Part shown: piece by piece, positions 49,251-61,368 of the stretch
Numbering within the stretch: position 1 is the stretch's first letter
Layout: each line of letters begins with the position of its first letter
Assembly (NCBI GenBank): GCA_003956705.1
Contig: QZCP01000023.1
Location: forward strand, 104,380-168,379
Origin: Brevipalpus yothersi
Taxonomy: Eukaryota; Arthropoda; Arachnida; Trombidiformes; Tenuipalpidae
Direction: 5' to 3'
DNA length: 64,000 bases
Made by a program: the position numbers and the translations under genes
Notes under the pieces: model-generated
The model's database searches: none
What the model saw: the letters and a program-made list of their open reading frames with translations, nothing else
What the model was told of the DNA's origin: nothing

Positions 49251-51050
49251 TTCCTTTCTGACCTGCTTCATTATTTTATCACAAAAAGAAAAGATTACAG
49301 ATTAAAAGAGCCCTTACACTGTGGTCACTTGTACAGATTACTATGTGGTACAACAAAGTGAAAATAAGCCTCAGGAAATCTTTTCCAATCGTGATGCCCT
49401 ACAAAGCGCTTCCAGATAAAAGTAGTGATCATGCATTCAGCCTCCTACTCCTCCTCCTCCTCCTCTACCTCCCCCACCAACACCTTCATCTTTCTCTTCT
49501 TTCTGCTCACATCTTTCCACTTGCATGAATTGATGATCATCATCTTAATAGATGGTAAATAGATGGGTCATTGTAGAAAGAAAGATATTTTACCAGAAAA
49601 ATAATGCTGAAATCTTGGTGAGGAATAATCGTTGGGAATATTTTTTCTGGAATATCGACATTTCATAATGACTTTCATCTATCAATGATCGATGGTCACC
49701 CGATATTGATCCTCTCCTTCAGTCAGTGGAACGATCAGCACCATCATCATTTTATTCAGATTTAATCTTTAGTCACAAAATTCATGAGTAAAAATCTAAC
49801 GTGCTACATCTTTGATCTGATAAAGGAAAGGGTAAAGGTGCAACTAGCTACATTGAATACAATTTACACTTTCACTCTCATTTGTATTTATGATAAAAAT
49901 TTTCATCATATCAATTGTGATAAACACTTTCCACTTAAATGATAGAGTATTTCAAAATAATAACGATCGATAATTGGTGAACAAGTTCAAAGCTAGCCGT
50001 CAAAGTTATTAAAGTTTGAAAAGTTTTCAACAAATGATTGGGGCTGTGCAACAATTATCAATATCAATCTAGATTGGGATGCAAGATATGATATTCAAAT
50101 GAATCTTGCCCCAAAAATTAGAGGAAAAGTGATTTGAAAGTTGTATATAAGACTTATCAGGACTCACTACTTATCAGCCACAATTAAATTGTTTAGTATG
50201 CAACAACACTCTGAGCATATTGTTCACTTTTTGTTTATCCCAAAAAATGGCTCAACATTATCACTCATTGTTCATGATGTCTTCAATCAAGAGATTTAGG
50301 CATAATTTGGGTTGTCGAAAGATGGAAAGAATTTTTTCAAGAATTCCAGAATCTGAAGAACCGACCAAAGTTTTCATTCTGATGGAATATCTCTCTTTCT
50401 TTCTCTTCCATTACTCACACTGTTTTGCATCCTTATTAATTAGTGGAAAAAATTTCTCCCAACATGTTTCTCATCCATCTTCACTTACTCATTCATGTAT
50501 ATCTATTACATTCTTCTTCTCTCTTTCTCAACTTGAATTCAAATTGACCATCACGCAGGCCAGTCTTAGTTTGGATGACCCTTTTATCTGTCTTCTTTCG
50601 GGACTCATAAGCTCTTTTCTATCTCTTTTACCTCATAGCATCTCTCACACTTGATCCCAATAGAGAACAGGTATCCATAAAGAAAGTAACGGTTCAGTAT
50701 GGTATAAACACACACACATACACACAATCTTGATAAATGAGCAAGAGAAAACCAAGAAATGATGTTCGACATCAAGCCTGATCAACTTGGAGCACTGCCG
50801 TAAGCAGTCCACTTTCAGTGATTAAGAACAATGAATTAAATCACTTCTATCACCCAAGTGGTCTGATAGAGTCATCATAATTATTAACATCCAGTCGTCT
50901 GTTCACGAAATGATCTCTCACTTGAGTTGCAAAATTAAACATTAAGACAATGCTGTATGAGTCATGGAAATATTCTAGCAATTAGGGTAGAGCTTATGAT
51001 GTATCACAAAAATTTCAGGTATTTCACGGGAAGAATTGTGATTTTTTGAC

Positions 51051-51256
51051 CTTTCTCTCTCTCTCTTCCATATTCCCATCATGATAAGCTCGATGAATTC
51101 AATCAAAAAATTGAATCTAGCTTGTTCATGGTCTCTCAAATGAATAGTCCAGTACTCAATTAATCGAAATAAGCACGCTGCACCTAAGTATTTACGAACT
51201 TTTCCACGTGGATCACGAAAATTAGAGCTATGTTCTTCAGAAATGGTCAAGTATTG
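51051..51256 (-). CDS. Candidate internal exon of an unidentified gene
   Basis: An AG acceptor in TTTTTTCAG (exon starts at 51256) opens a non-repetitive frame. It reads QYLTISEEHSSNFRDPRGK, then a helical stretch with YLGAACLFRLIEYW, DHEQARFNFL and ELIMMGIW. A usable GT donor after 51051 would give 206 nt; without splicing the frame runs to a stop at 50975. The balanced composition, amphipathic helical pattern and acceptor suggest a genuine exon of a cytoplasmic helical protein. I cannot assign a family, and neither the preceding nor the following exon was found with confidence. An open stretch at about 51440-51520 on the same strand (containing RSSDRVVHDNIRAFNKLL) could belong to the same gene. 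Confidence 0.38.
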
Positions 51257-51792
51257 CTGAAAAAATAATGATTTTTGAATAATGATAACGATTTGTGGTA
51301 GGAAGAGAGAAAGAGAGAGATTTTCGAATAATTGACCGATAGAGATAGAGTGTTATTCGTGTGTACAGCCATCGAAAATCGAGAGTAACGACAAAGATAT
51401 TAGGACTTTCTGTTTGCCTCTAGAATATTCAATCTCTCTTTTTCAAAAGCTTATTGAACGCTCTGATATTATCGTGGACAACCCTGTCACTTGACCGAAT
51501 GATCGAAAGTTTGTTCAATGATCATTATCGAGATTCTCTATCAGAGTTACTGATGGCGCGAAAAGAAAGTGGGTGAAAAGAGGGAGAGAAAGAGAAAAAT
51601 CGAAAAACTGATACAAAATTTGAAGATGAGAGAGGGAGGTTAATATCGAGAGAGCTGAGAGTGGGAGGCTGAGGAGAGAGAGAGAGAGAATGCATTTTCG
51701 AACTAGAACACAAATAAAGCTCACCAATTGATTTTTACTGAAGAAGAAGAAATGAATGAATGATGTTGGGGGTGGAGGGAAAGGGGGGACAG

Positions 51793-51795
<3 letters not shown>

Positions 51796-51830
<35 letters not shown>
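51796..51830. repeat. (GA)n microsatellite
   Basis: About 35 bp of GA dinucleotide. Confidence 0.93.
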
Positions 51831-51835
<5 letters not shown>

Positions 51836-52176
51836 GGAAAATCAACCAAGCTGATACAAACAATGAAGATGCTAGCCAAAAAGAAAGTAGAAAGAAAGTA
51901 GCGATTCTGTAGAAAGATTGTAATAAGTGGGCCAAAGTGAGTTGTCAATTTATACTGGGGGAGGAGGGGGAGAGAGAGTAGATAGATAGATAGAGAAAGA
52001 GAGAGAGAGAGAAGATATGTTGGGACTGGTTCCTTCCAAAAACCCGGAACAGCCGCGCTTTAAACTTTCAAATATTCTTTTCATTCACTTTATACACTTT
52101 CTTCTTCTTTTTCTTCTTCAACTTGTACTTCGACTTCTTCTTATTCGACATCATTCACAATTCAATCGCGTGTCAT

Positions 52177-52182
52177 TCTCTC

Positions 52183-52259
<77 letters not shown>

Positions 52260-53117
52260 NNNNNNNNNNNNNNNNNNNNNNNNNNNNNNNNNNNNNNNNN
52301 NNNNNNNNNNNNNNNNNNNNNNNNNNNNNNNNNNNNNNNNNNNNNNNNNNNNNNNNNNNNNNNNNNNNNNNNNNNNNNNNNNNNNNNNNNNNNNNNNNNN
52401 NNNNNNNNNNNNNNNNNNNNNNNNNNNNNNNNNNNNNNNNNNNNNNNNNNNNNNNNNNNNNNNNNNNNNNNNNNNNNNNNNNNNNNNNNNNNNNNNNNNN
52501 NNNNNNNNNNNNNNNNNNNNNNNNNNNNNNNNNNNNNNNNNNNNNNNNNNNNNNNNNNNNNNNNNNNNNNNNNNNNNNNNNNNNNNNNNNNNNNNNNNNN
52601 NNNNNNNNNNNNNNNNNNNNNNNNNNNNNNNNNNNNNNNNNNNNNNNNNNNNNNNNNNNNNNNNNNNNNNNNNNNNNNNNNNNNNNNNNNNNNNNNNNNN
52701 NNNNNNNNNNNNNNNNNNNNNNNNNNNNNNNNNNNNNNNNNNNNNNNNNNNNNNNNNNNNNNNNNNNNNNNNNNNNNNNNNNNNNNNNNNNNNNNNNNNN
52801 NNNNNNNNNNNNNNNNNNNNNNNNNNNNNNNNNNNNNNNNNNNNNNNNNNNNNNNNNNNNNNNNNNNNNNNNNNNNNNNNNNNNNNNNNNNNNNNNNNNN
52901 NNNNNNNNNNNNNNNNNNNNNNNNNNNNNNNNNNNNNNNNNNNNNNNNNNNNNNNNNNNNNNNNNNNNNNNNNNNNNNNNNNNNNNNNNNNNNNNNNNNN
53001 NNNNNNNNNNNNNNNNNNNNNNNNNNNNNNNNNNNNNNNNNNNNNNNNNNNNNNNNNNNNNNNNNNNNNNNNNNNNNNNNNNNNNNNNNNNNNNNNNNNN
53101 NNNNNNNNNNNNNNNNN

Positions 53118-53200
<83 letters not shown>
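52177..53200. repeat. (CT)n microsatellite containing an 858-base assembly gap
   Basis: CT dinucleotides occupy 52177-52259 and 53118-53200, and 52260-53117 is N. The same repeat flanks both edges, so the gap is probably largely CT repeat. Frames of about 350-430 codons across it are artefacts. Confidence 0.95.
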
Positions 53201-53202
<2 letters not shown>

Positions 53203-53403
53203 ATTTCGGACATCACTCACCAGAGAGGTCCTTTCTTTGCGGTCTTATTATTTTCTTTTATTATTATTTTCTCTTATTCACTTTATTCTCACTTTTATGT
53301 ATATCACTTAAGTCTTAGTATGAGGACAGTCGAATTGTGATGAGCAACAAAAACCTCGATTGACTTGATTGTTCATGTCTTTTTAGGAACGATAATCGAC
53401 AGT

Positions 53404-53405
<2 letters not shown>

Positions 53406-53453
<48 letters not shown>
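53406..53453. repeat. (GA)n microsatellite
   Basis: About 48 bp of GA, lying 205 bp beyond the large CT tract and inverted relative to it. Confidence 0.95.
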
Positions 53454-53454
<1 letters not shown>

Positions 53455-54786
53455 CAACGAACGAACGAAAAGAGCGGGAACGTTTACGATTCTTTTTTAT
53501 CTGTATCAGGTAAAGCTCAAATTTTTATCTTGAGCCTAAATAGTGTCCATTTTGATTTGATATGTGAATGTACCTTCAAAATTTTCACCATCCAGGCCTC
53601 TTTCTGGGTATAGTCACTTGGTCACTTGGTTAGCATGAGTGATCAGAAAAAATGTTCTGACTGATCGTGACTTGTCCGATGGTGGTCCTTATTTTCTTCC
53701 TTCTTTATTCCACCCTCTTCTCTCTACTGTATTTGGGCTTCATTCAAGCTTCTGATGTGAGCATGTATGTGTGTATATGTGGGTATATATATATCCGGAA
53801 GGTGGCCCATCCTGTTTGAACCACTTTTAATTGTCCAAAAAATTTTTGGAAAGAGAGAGACTACAAGTACAATTGCGGATTCACAATCGGATGAACACGA
53901 ACGAAAAGTGGCCCGTGCTTAGCCAATTGTGTAAGAAATGGAAAGCCTCTCTCTCTCTCTCTCACTATCTCTATTTATCATGAAATGAATGAATGAAAAA
54001 AAAACACATCCAGTTTAACCGTTAGCCAATATTTCATGCATTTAAGCGTTGACTGTTGTTGGAACAATATTTATCTGCTTCACTACACCCGATCATGACT
54101 TAAGATAGTAGTAGTAATAGTAATCGAAATAGTTGGCCTAAACTGTCGAATTCCGTTCTCATGTATATGTAAAGTTGCATGTGGCTTCCAGCGTGTTTAA
54201 TTAGATTATCAGTGAGCTTGAAACAATATAAGATACGATTCGATTAGGTGGATGTGTGTATTAGTAGTAGCGATATTTTTTCCGTTCAATATGCACATAA
54301 ACAAATATGCACTTTTTACATGAGATATATATCACTCTTTCTTTCTCCGGAAACGATAATCATTGATCCATTTGGAAAGAGTTCATAACTGTCACAGATT
54401 TTTAGATACTGTTTTCTCACCGATTCGATAGAGTTGCTTCATGTATATTTATTCATTCGAATACATATTTGAGTTGCCATTGCCTTACTTCTCTCTCTCT
54501 CTCTCTTCTCAAAATGATGATGATAATAACAATAAAAGTAGTAATAATTGATATTCGCTTCTGTTTTGATTTTCACCTCTTTTTTCCTCTTGGGCCTATT
54601 ATTTTTTCCAATTTTCTTCTTTAAATCAACCTTGATAACCATGGAAGGAATAAATAATTTTTACGCATATCATACTCATAATGCGATAAGTTAGAATGGT
54701 GGAAACACATGTTAACCGAAGGGCATCTGGATGAATTGTTTCCTTGCTTAATCATAATGATGAAAAAGAGAAAAAGAAAGAAAGAA

Positions 54787-54907
<121 letters not shown>

Positions 54908-55693
54908 AGAAAAAAGAAATCATAATCGAGAAAATATTTCAAACTAGGAAAAATTTGATGAACACAATGAACACATGACGATGATGATAAGCTGAAAGTA
55001 GCCTTCGAGATTTTATTCTTTTAATGATTCAACACACACTTACTTACATACCACATACAATTAGTCTGGGACTAACAAGATTTCCATGAGATTTAACATG
55101 TGAATGAAGGACAGCCAAGGAAAAATGTGAACATCAGTTATTGATGATTTTCTACAATTCTTCTCTCTATTCATCGGCCTTAAGCCCATTATTATCACTA
55201 TTATTGTTATTATTTCGTTAGCTCATTCTTTAATCTCAAGCATCGATGAAAGGCCAAGTGATGCTGTGATGATGTGGTAAGATGTGCATTCCATATAATA
55301 ATCAAATTAATCTTTACCTCAGTCTCCCTCTCTCTATCTTTTTACAACTCTTTGAACAGAGTTTGATATTCTTTCAAGGTAGGCTCGTTATCGAACTTAA
55401 AATCCAGCATCCAACACCTCACTCTCTCTCTCTTTTCTCTCCTCCCTGTCCCAGCAAAGGAATGGCTGATACACCTCTCTCTCTCTCTATCTCTCTCTTG
55501 GTTGTGCCCTCTTAGTTCACAAAGCATGATATGATCCTAATAGGTAGTGGTGATGATATATCTTTCCCTTAATGAAGGCCAGTATAGAAAGATGTTCAAT
55601 TCAATCAGATGTTAAATATTGGTTGAACGTGCCGCTTGTTCACACTCGGTATCATCATAACTTAGAACGTTCAAGTGATTCTTGTTGATGGAA

Positions 55694-55696
<3 letters not shown>

Positions 55697-55748
<52 letters not shown>

Positions 55749-55788
55749 CCGAACGAATGGCTCGATGATGTTCTACTGATGCGCTCTA

Positions 55789-55843
<55 letters not shown>
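55697..55843. repeat. Inverted (GA)n / (CT)n pair
   Basis: A GA tract (55697-55746) and a CT tract (55794-55843) of about 50 bp each face each other across a 47-bp unique spacer, forming a potential long hairpin or cruciform. Confidence 0.93.
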
Positions 55844-55844
<1 letters not shown>

Positions 55845-57100
55845 ACCCATCATCATTCGTATTTCCCATTTTTTCCTCCTTCTAATGAATATATATATGA
55901 GTATTCCAGCAAGGTAACCAATATAAATTGGCAATAGTGTATCAAGCTTTTAGAAGCGAATATCACTCACACATCTTCCATCGATTCACTTTTGCTCGCT
56001 TGATTCCTCAATTATGTGCGCTGTAGCGCGTTTTATTGGGTGGCGGCAATACCGAATTACTTCTCATGAAAATGAATCCAAGAGGAAAGAGAATTGCGAG
56101 CCTCGTGGTCGAGGTATGTGAATGATGTGGGAGAGAGCGAAAGAGAAAGAAAAAAGATGAACAAACTTAGCGTTTTGATAGTGAGAGTGATGAAGAAGAG
56201 TTGAGAAAGTGAGAAGAGAGAGAGAGAGAGAGAAATCATCAGCATCTTTTTCGTTCTTCGACCTGCAACATCTCTCTCTCTCTCTCTCTCTTCCTCCCGA
56301 AAATCGTTCAAACCTCTCACAGATGGATGGAAAGAAGATCAATTTATTTGATTCGATTGAATTCCAATCAAGGGGCCTCAAAAGTGGCACTACTTAATTT
56401 TGGGTGCAGTTGAGGAGAGAGAGAGAGAGAACATTTTTGCATCATCATTCATATAATCATCATACACACACATCAAATGATGACCACAAGTTTCCTTCTA
56501 TTCCGAAATGTAATATTTTTCCATTTCATTTTGTTCCATCAAGAATAAGATTGAAGCCAATATGTGTGTGTATGTGTGTTGCTCCGTTTTTACCATCTGA
56601 TTCCCCGGAAATACAGGTTCATTTTTGGGTTTTTCTTCTTCTTTTAGAAGATTCAGCTTCTTCACTCCTTTCGTTACTTCCCATCTTTATTTGATGTGTG
56701 TGAGAATGTGTTACATCAAGCTTAGCTTCACTTTCTCATACACACATACACATACACACACAACCACATAAGTTGATCAATTTTAATTTTAATTTATATC
56801 CATCAAATGATTGTACACTGATCGCAATCGTAATCAATGGATCAGTCAGAAGGTAGAGCAGCAATTCAAAATGGAAACTATTGAGATACATTCACGTACA
56901 TACCATGCATATGTATCATACCAAGTTAAGGTGGACACATAATCTGGATATTTCAACATCTCGGTGAAATATTATCCACAATATGAAACTTTTGCAAATT
57001 AAATTGGAGAAAAAGCAATACACACACACACACCCTGATTAACTAACTAACTAAATAACTATGTGAGTGTGCCTCTTCCCGAAAATGTGGATCCGATGCC

Positions 57101-57119
57101 TTGATGCCTGAGGCATCAA
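57101..57119. repeat. Perfect 19-bp palindrome
   Basis: TTGATGCC and GGCATCAA flank a TGA centre. It is non-repetitive and could be a dimeric transcription-factor site or chance. Confidence 0.7.
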
Positions 57120-59992
57120 ACTGGCTGATGAATGGTCCACGTACGTCGATTTGTCAGGCGATTTTTTCTTTCTCGTTGATTTAACCATTTAAAAGATCCA
57201 GTTTATGTCATATCCAAATGCTTATCATCTCGTTCAGGATGAGCATCATAAGCCGCAGAGGCGAAAGCTTTTTTCCTCCGTTTTTCGTTCCGGACCTTTT
57301 CCAAGACACACACTGTACATATTCGAACCGCTGATCACCTTGAAATTTTTATCATGAGGCTTGTGGTATGTGGTATGTGGTGAGTGTGTGTGTGTATGTG
57401 TGTGTACATCATGAGAAGTAGGCGAATATGAATGGGCAGAGAGAAATATTAAGCCGTTTTGAATGGAAAAGAGAGACAGAATCCACCATGAAGATCAACT
57501 TGATCCTCCGTGATTTCGTCATTCAGTATGGGCGTTCGTGCGATGAATTTCATATTCTGGTTTATTCTTTTCGAAAAGTTTTTCATTTCTTTATCACTTT
57601 TTTTACATTATGAATGAAAATTGAGCACAAATTTTTCAGGTTTTCTTGAAAAATGAAATTATTACTGTCTCTTCTATCGCTTTCCATGATAGAAGATCTC
57701 TCCATTAAGGATAACTTGAAAATGAGGCAAGAATTTTGTATGCTCTCGTTCAATTTGAAAGATATATAAATTGGTAAGAGGATGTAAGTATGTATTTTGT
57801 GAGGTGTATATACTATTGCTACCTGATAACAAACATTCATGACAAGTTAATTTGCTATGCTATGAGGTCTCAATTAGATGTGTGTACATACTTGTAGATC
57901 GAAAGTGTGTCTCAACATGAGAAATGAGTAAGTGTACACAATGAGGATCAGTTGTTATAAGAAAATAAAAATTCATGGAATCCAACTCCTTAATACCTTT
58001 ATACTGAATTTTGATGGATTACACTTAAAATGTTGGAAGATAGATTTCGGAGGTCATCCAATCAAGAAGTTTGGGTACATATGTGTACTTCAGAATGGAG
58101 GCTAAGTAGCTATTATTAATTGGAATGACTTTTAATTACCTGATCCCTAATGAATCTGACAAAACAGTTATTTGATGCCACCAAAATCAGCCTAAACCTT
58201 GATCACACATACATTTGTCCAAATGCATTATGATAAGTGGACCTCTCTCTCTCTCTCTCTCCTCTTCTCAAGCCAGACAAAATTAATTGGTACACACACA
58301 TATACATTCCGGTTTGGAAGAAAAAATTTTGAAATCGAGAGTGGACTTTCGAAAAGATGGGGAAAGAGAGATAGAAAATCAGAATTCAGATCAGAAAACC
58401 CCCGCAAGAACTGTGAACTCATGTCAAGGAAGGTGGAGAGGTAAAAGAGAGAGAGAGAGAGAGAGAGATGACAGTTTCCGAATAAGAAGGAGCGATTTAT
58501 AGTAGCTCAAGTAGTTTTAGCTGATTTCGGAAGTCATTTAAAAAATCACATCCCAGAAGGGAAGAATGATCTTGATCTGGAAGTGTGTATGCATATTAAT
58601 TCGCTTCCTTTAACATTCACCGTCAGTAATAACCAGTCAGTCATTTTTTTTATTATCAAACTAAATCATCCTATCAGTAGTTTTTAAATTTCGATACTTG
58701 ACTTTACTCTCTCTCTCTCTCTTCCATGAACCCCTCGAAGATTTGAGGAAAGAAAAAATTGTCATATATTAATTATCACTCATCATTCTTTCTTTCTCAG
58801 AATAGAGGTGGACTCTCATTGCTAACTGTAAACACAAATATGTTCCTTTTTCAATGTTTCTTCAATTGGTATCATGATCCTGGTAGCGATTTGATGGGTA
58901 TAACTGCATTATTATTCGATTAGGTTTAAAGTGATTTAAAATCAATTAATCCAACTATTCTTCAAATACTCAAGTGTTCTGGTATTTGTAGACAATTAAA
59001 GCCATCAGAAGTAAAATCAATTGAACCAAAAAGTGGCCTAGAGCCGATGTTTCCTTATCACTTTGTCAACTCCTAAAATAATTGAAAAAATAGAGTAGTT
59101 ACATTCAAATATCACTCAAGACAACAAAGTAGATCACTCAATTAATCATGAAAGTGAATCTCTAGATTACACACCAAACACTGGTCTTCATACTTATGAT
59201 TATTCAATATAGAGCGGATATCAACCTAAATTAAATTTTTCTTAAATAACTGTTTGAAGTTGGTTCTTCTAGGCAATTAGGCCTCATTTTATGAGTGGGA
59301 CAAGCTCTCAAAAGAATACTGTTCACATTTTAGAGGTAACAATTCTTCATCCCAAAATTTCTTTTCCCCCTCTGAATGTATATTCGATTAATCATTGATA
59401 TACTATCGTTTCGAGATCAATTTTTTCTCCCAATCAAATCAATGAGATAAGATAATTTTTTTTCTTCAACCAATATGAAACATTCCTTGAGGTTTGTTGA
59501 TGTATTTTTGATCACCACAATGCATCATTAATGATAGAATAATTTACGACATTTACACAATCATCATATCAATGTTATTTTTTCACTAGCTTATAGTTAA
59601 AATTAATCGCCTCGAAATACAATGTCCAACATAATCCAGCTCATTTGATATCAAATTTGTTAGCATAAATCCTTCGAATTAAAATTTGATCAAATGATGG
59701 ATAGCATCAGCAAGCCTCAAGGAGCTTAAAGGTGAGATCATGCCTGTATGTATGTATGTATGAATAAGTGTGTGTATTTATTTATTTTGCTACCTGGTTC
59801 AACCCTGATTAACAAGTAGATTAAATAATCGGAAATCGTGATACTAAAAAACTCCAAAACTCGCTTCTATAAGTTTCAATAATAAATGAATGAACATGAT
59901 GTCCTCATTTACCGTATAAAAAAAAGGGAAGGCTATTCCCACTAGATTCGTTGATTCAAGTTCAAATCAACTAAACATCATGGCTACTTTAT

Positions 59993-59994
<2 letters not shown>

Positions 59995-60025
<31 letters not shown>
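59995..60025. repeat. (CT)n microsatellite
   Basis: About 31 bp of CT dinucleotide. Confidence 0.93.
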
Positions 60026-60030
<5 letters not shown>

Positions 60031-61368
60031 TTTTGAAGCTCATTGAATACCCTAACCACGCATAATTTGGGCTGTTTTTGACATTCGAACATTTTCTCCT
60101 CTCAATTGCTGGTATTGATGGATGTGAATGTTGAGAATGGAAGATAGTGAATAAAATTGAATTCAAGTAGAGAAAACCATCAATTTTACTCTCACTATGA
60201 GAAATTTTCAATTGGTCAGCATTTGCTAGTTTTCGTCGATTGATGAATTCAATGGTATTGGTCTTTATCTGTGTCAAGAGTTTGGAAAATTCAGACATTT
60301 CTTCCAATAATGATACATGTCGGGGGATATATTCACGTCAAATTTTCTAGGATCCTTTTGTACATAGAAAAACTCTTTACACGTTTAACCATTTAGCCAT
60401 TATTTGACCATAACGATGGTCATTAAATCGAAAGGGAGATTTTCCCTGGTTCAAAAGCAAGCATCTAAAAATTCATCTCAGCCGAATATTTATCATGTGT
60501 CTTGGTTACCGAGCTTATTGTAGGATATCTAGCGTTTGGCTTTAAATCAAGTGATTTTCTTTGCAATTCTTGACCTGTATTTACAGGACTCAAGGGCTTT
60601 TCTGTGGCAAATTTCATGAGAAAATTTTCCAATGAGATAGCAAGAATAAAACGCTAATTAAAGAATAATTAGGTAAAGCCTCTGTTGTGATAGGTGTGCA
60701 TGGGAAAATGAGGCTTTGAAAAGATATTAAAAGTAAAGATAGTATCTGAAATAAAAGTCAAGTTCGAATAATGCGAACGAGTGTATTCTCACTAATATTT
60801 GAGAAAAGATATGCCTCCTCATCCACGTATTTACCTATTACTTAAATATTTTCACTTTTCTTAAAAGTTATCATCTATTTTCTCAGGAATTTCATTGATA
60901 CTCTTGAGTTGTATTTTCCCAGAAATTTATCTTCTCATTGAGTACATTCAATAAGGAAAAATTTGCTCAATAATTACCAAGCGACAAACAAGTTATATAT
61001 ATATATATTTATGTAAATAATTTTTTTTCACACCTCAAATGTTGTCGCAAAAATAGCTCGATCTTTCGAAATCGAAATATTCAAATTTTTGCATTCAAGA
61101 GAGTCAAAGGTTTTTCCATTAATAATGCACGAGGTTAGCAATTCATAGAACGCGTAAAATGTAGAAACAAAAAAGACAGATAGAGACAGAGACAGAGACA
61201 GAGGAGGAGGAAATATAGCCAGAATACATGAGAATGTTTTCAAATAGCATTTTATAAGTCCAAAGTTTTTAGAAGTGTCTGGAAAAAGAAAAGGGAAAAG
61301 ATAGAGAGATAGAAGAAAAAGGAGAAGAAGATTGATTTTTGTGCACAATAAAAAGATAAAGTTCATCA

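Noticed and set aside
52017..53340. Frames of about 350-430 codons on both strands
   Set aside because: They consist of Ser-Leu or Arg-Glu dipeptides from the CT/GA repeat plus translated N bases; there is no real protein.
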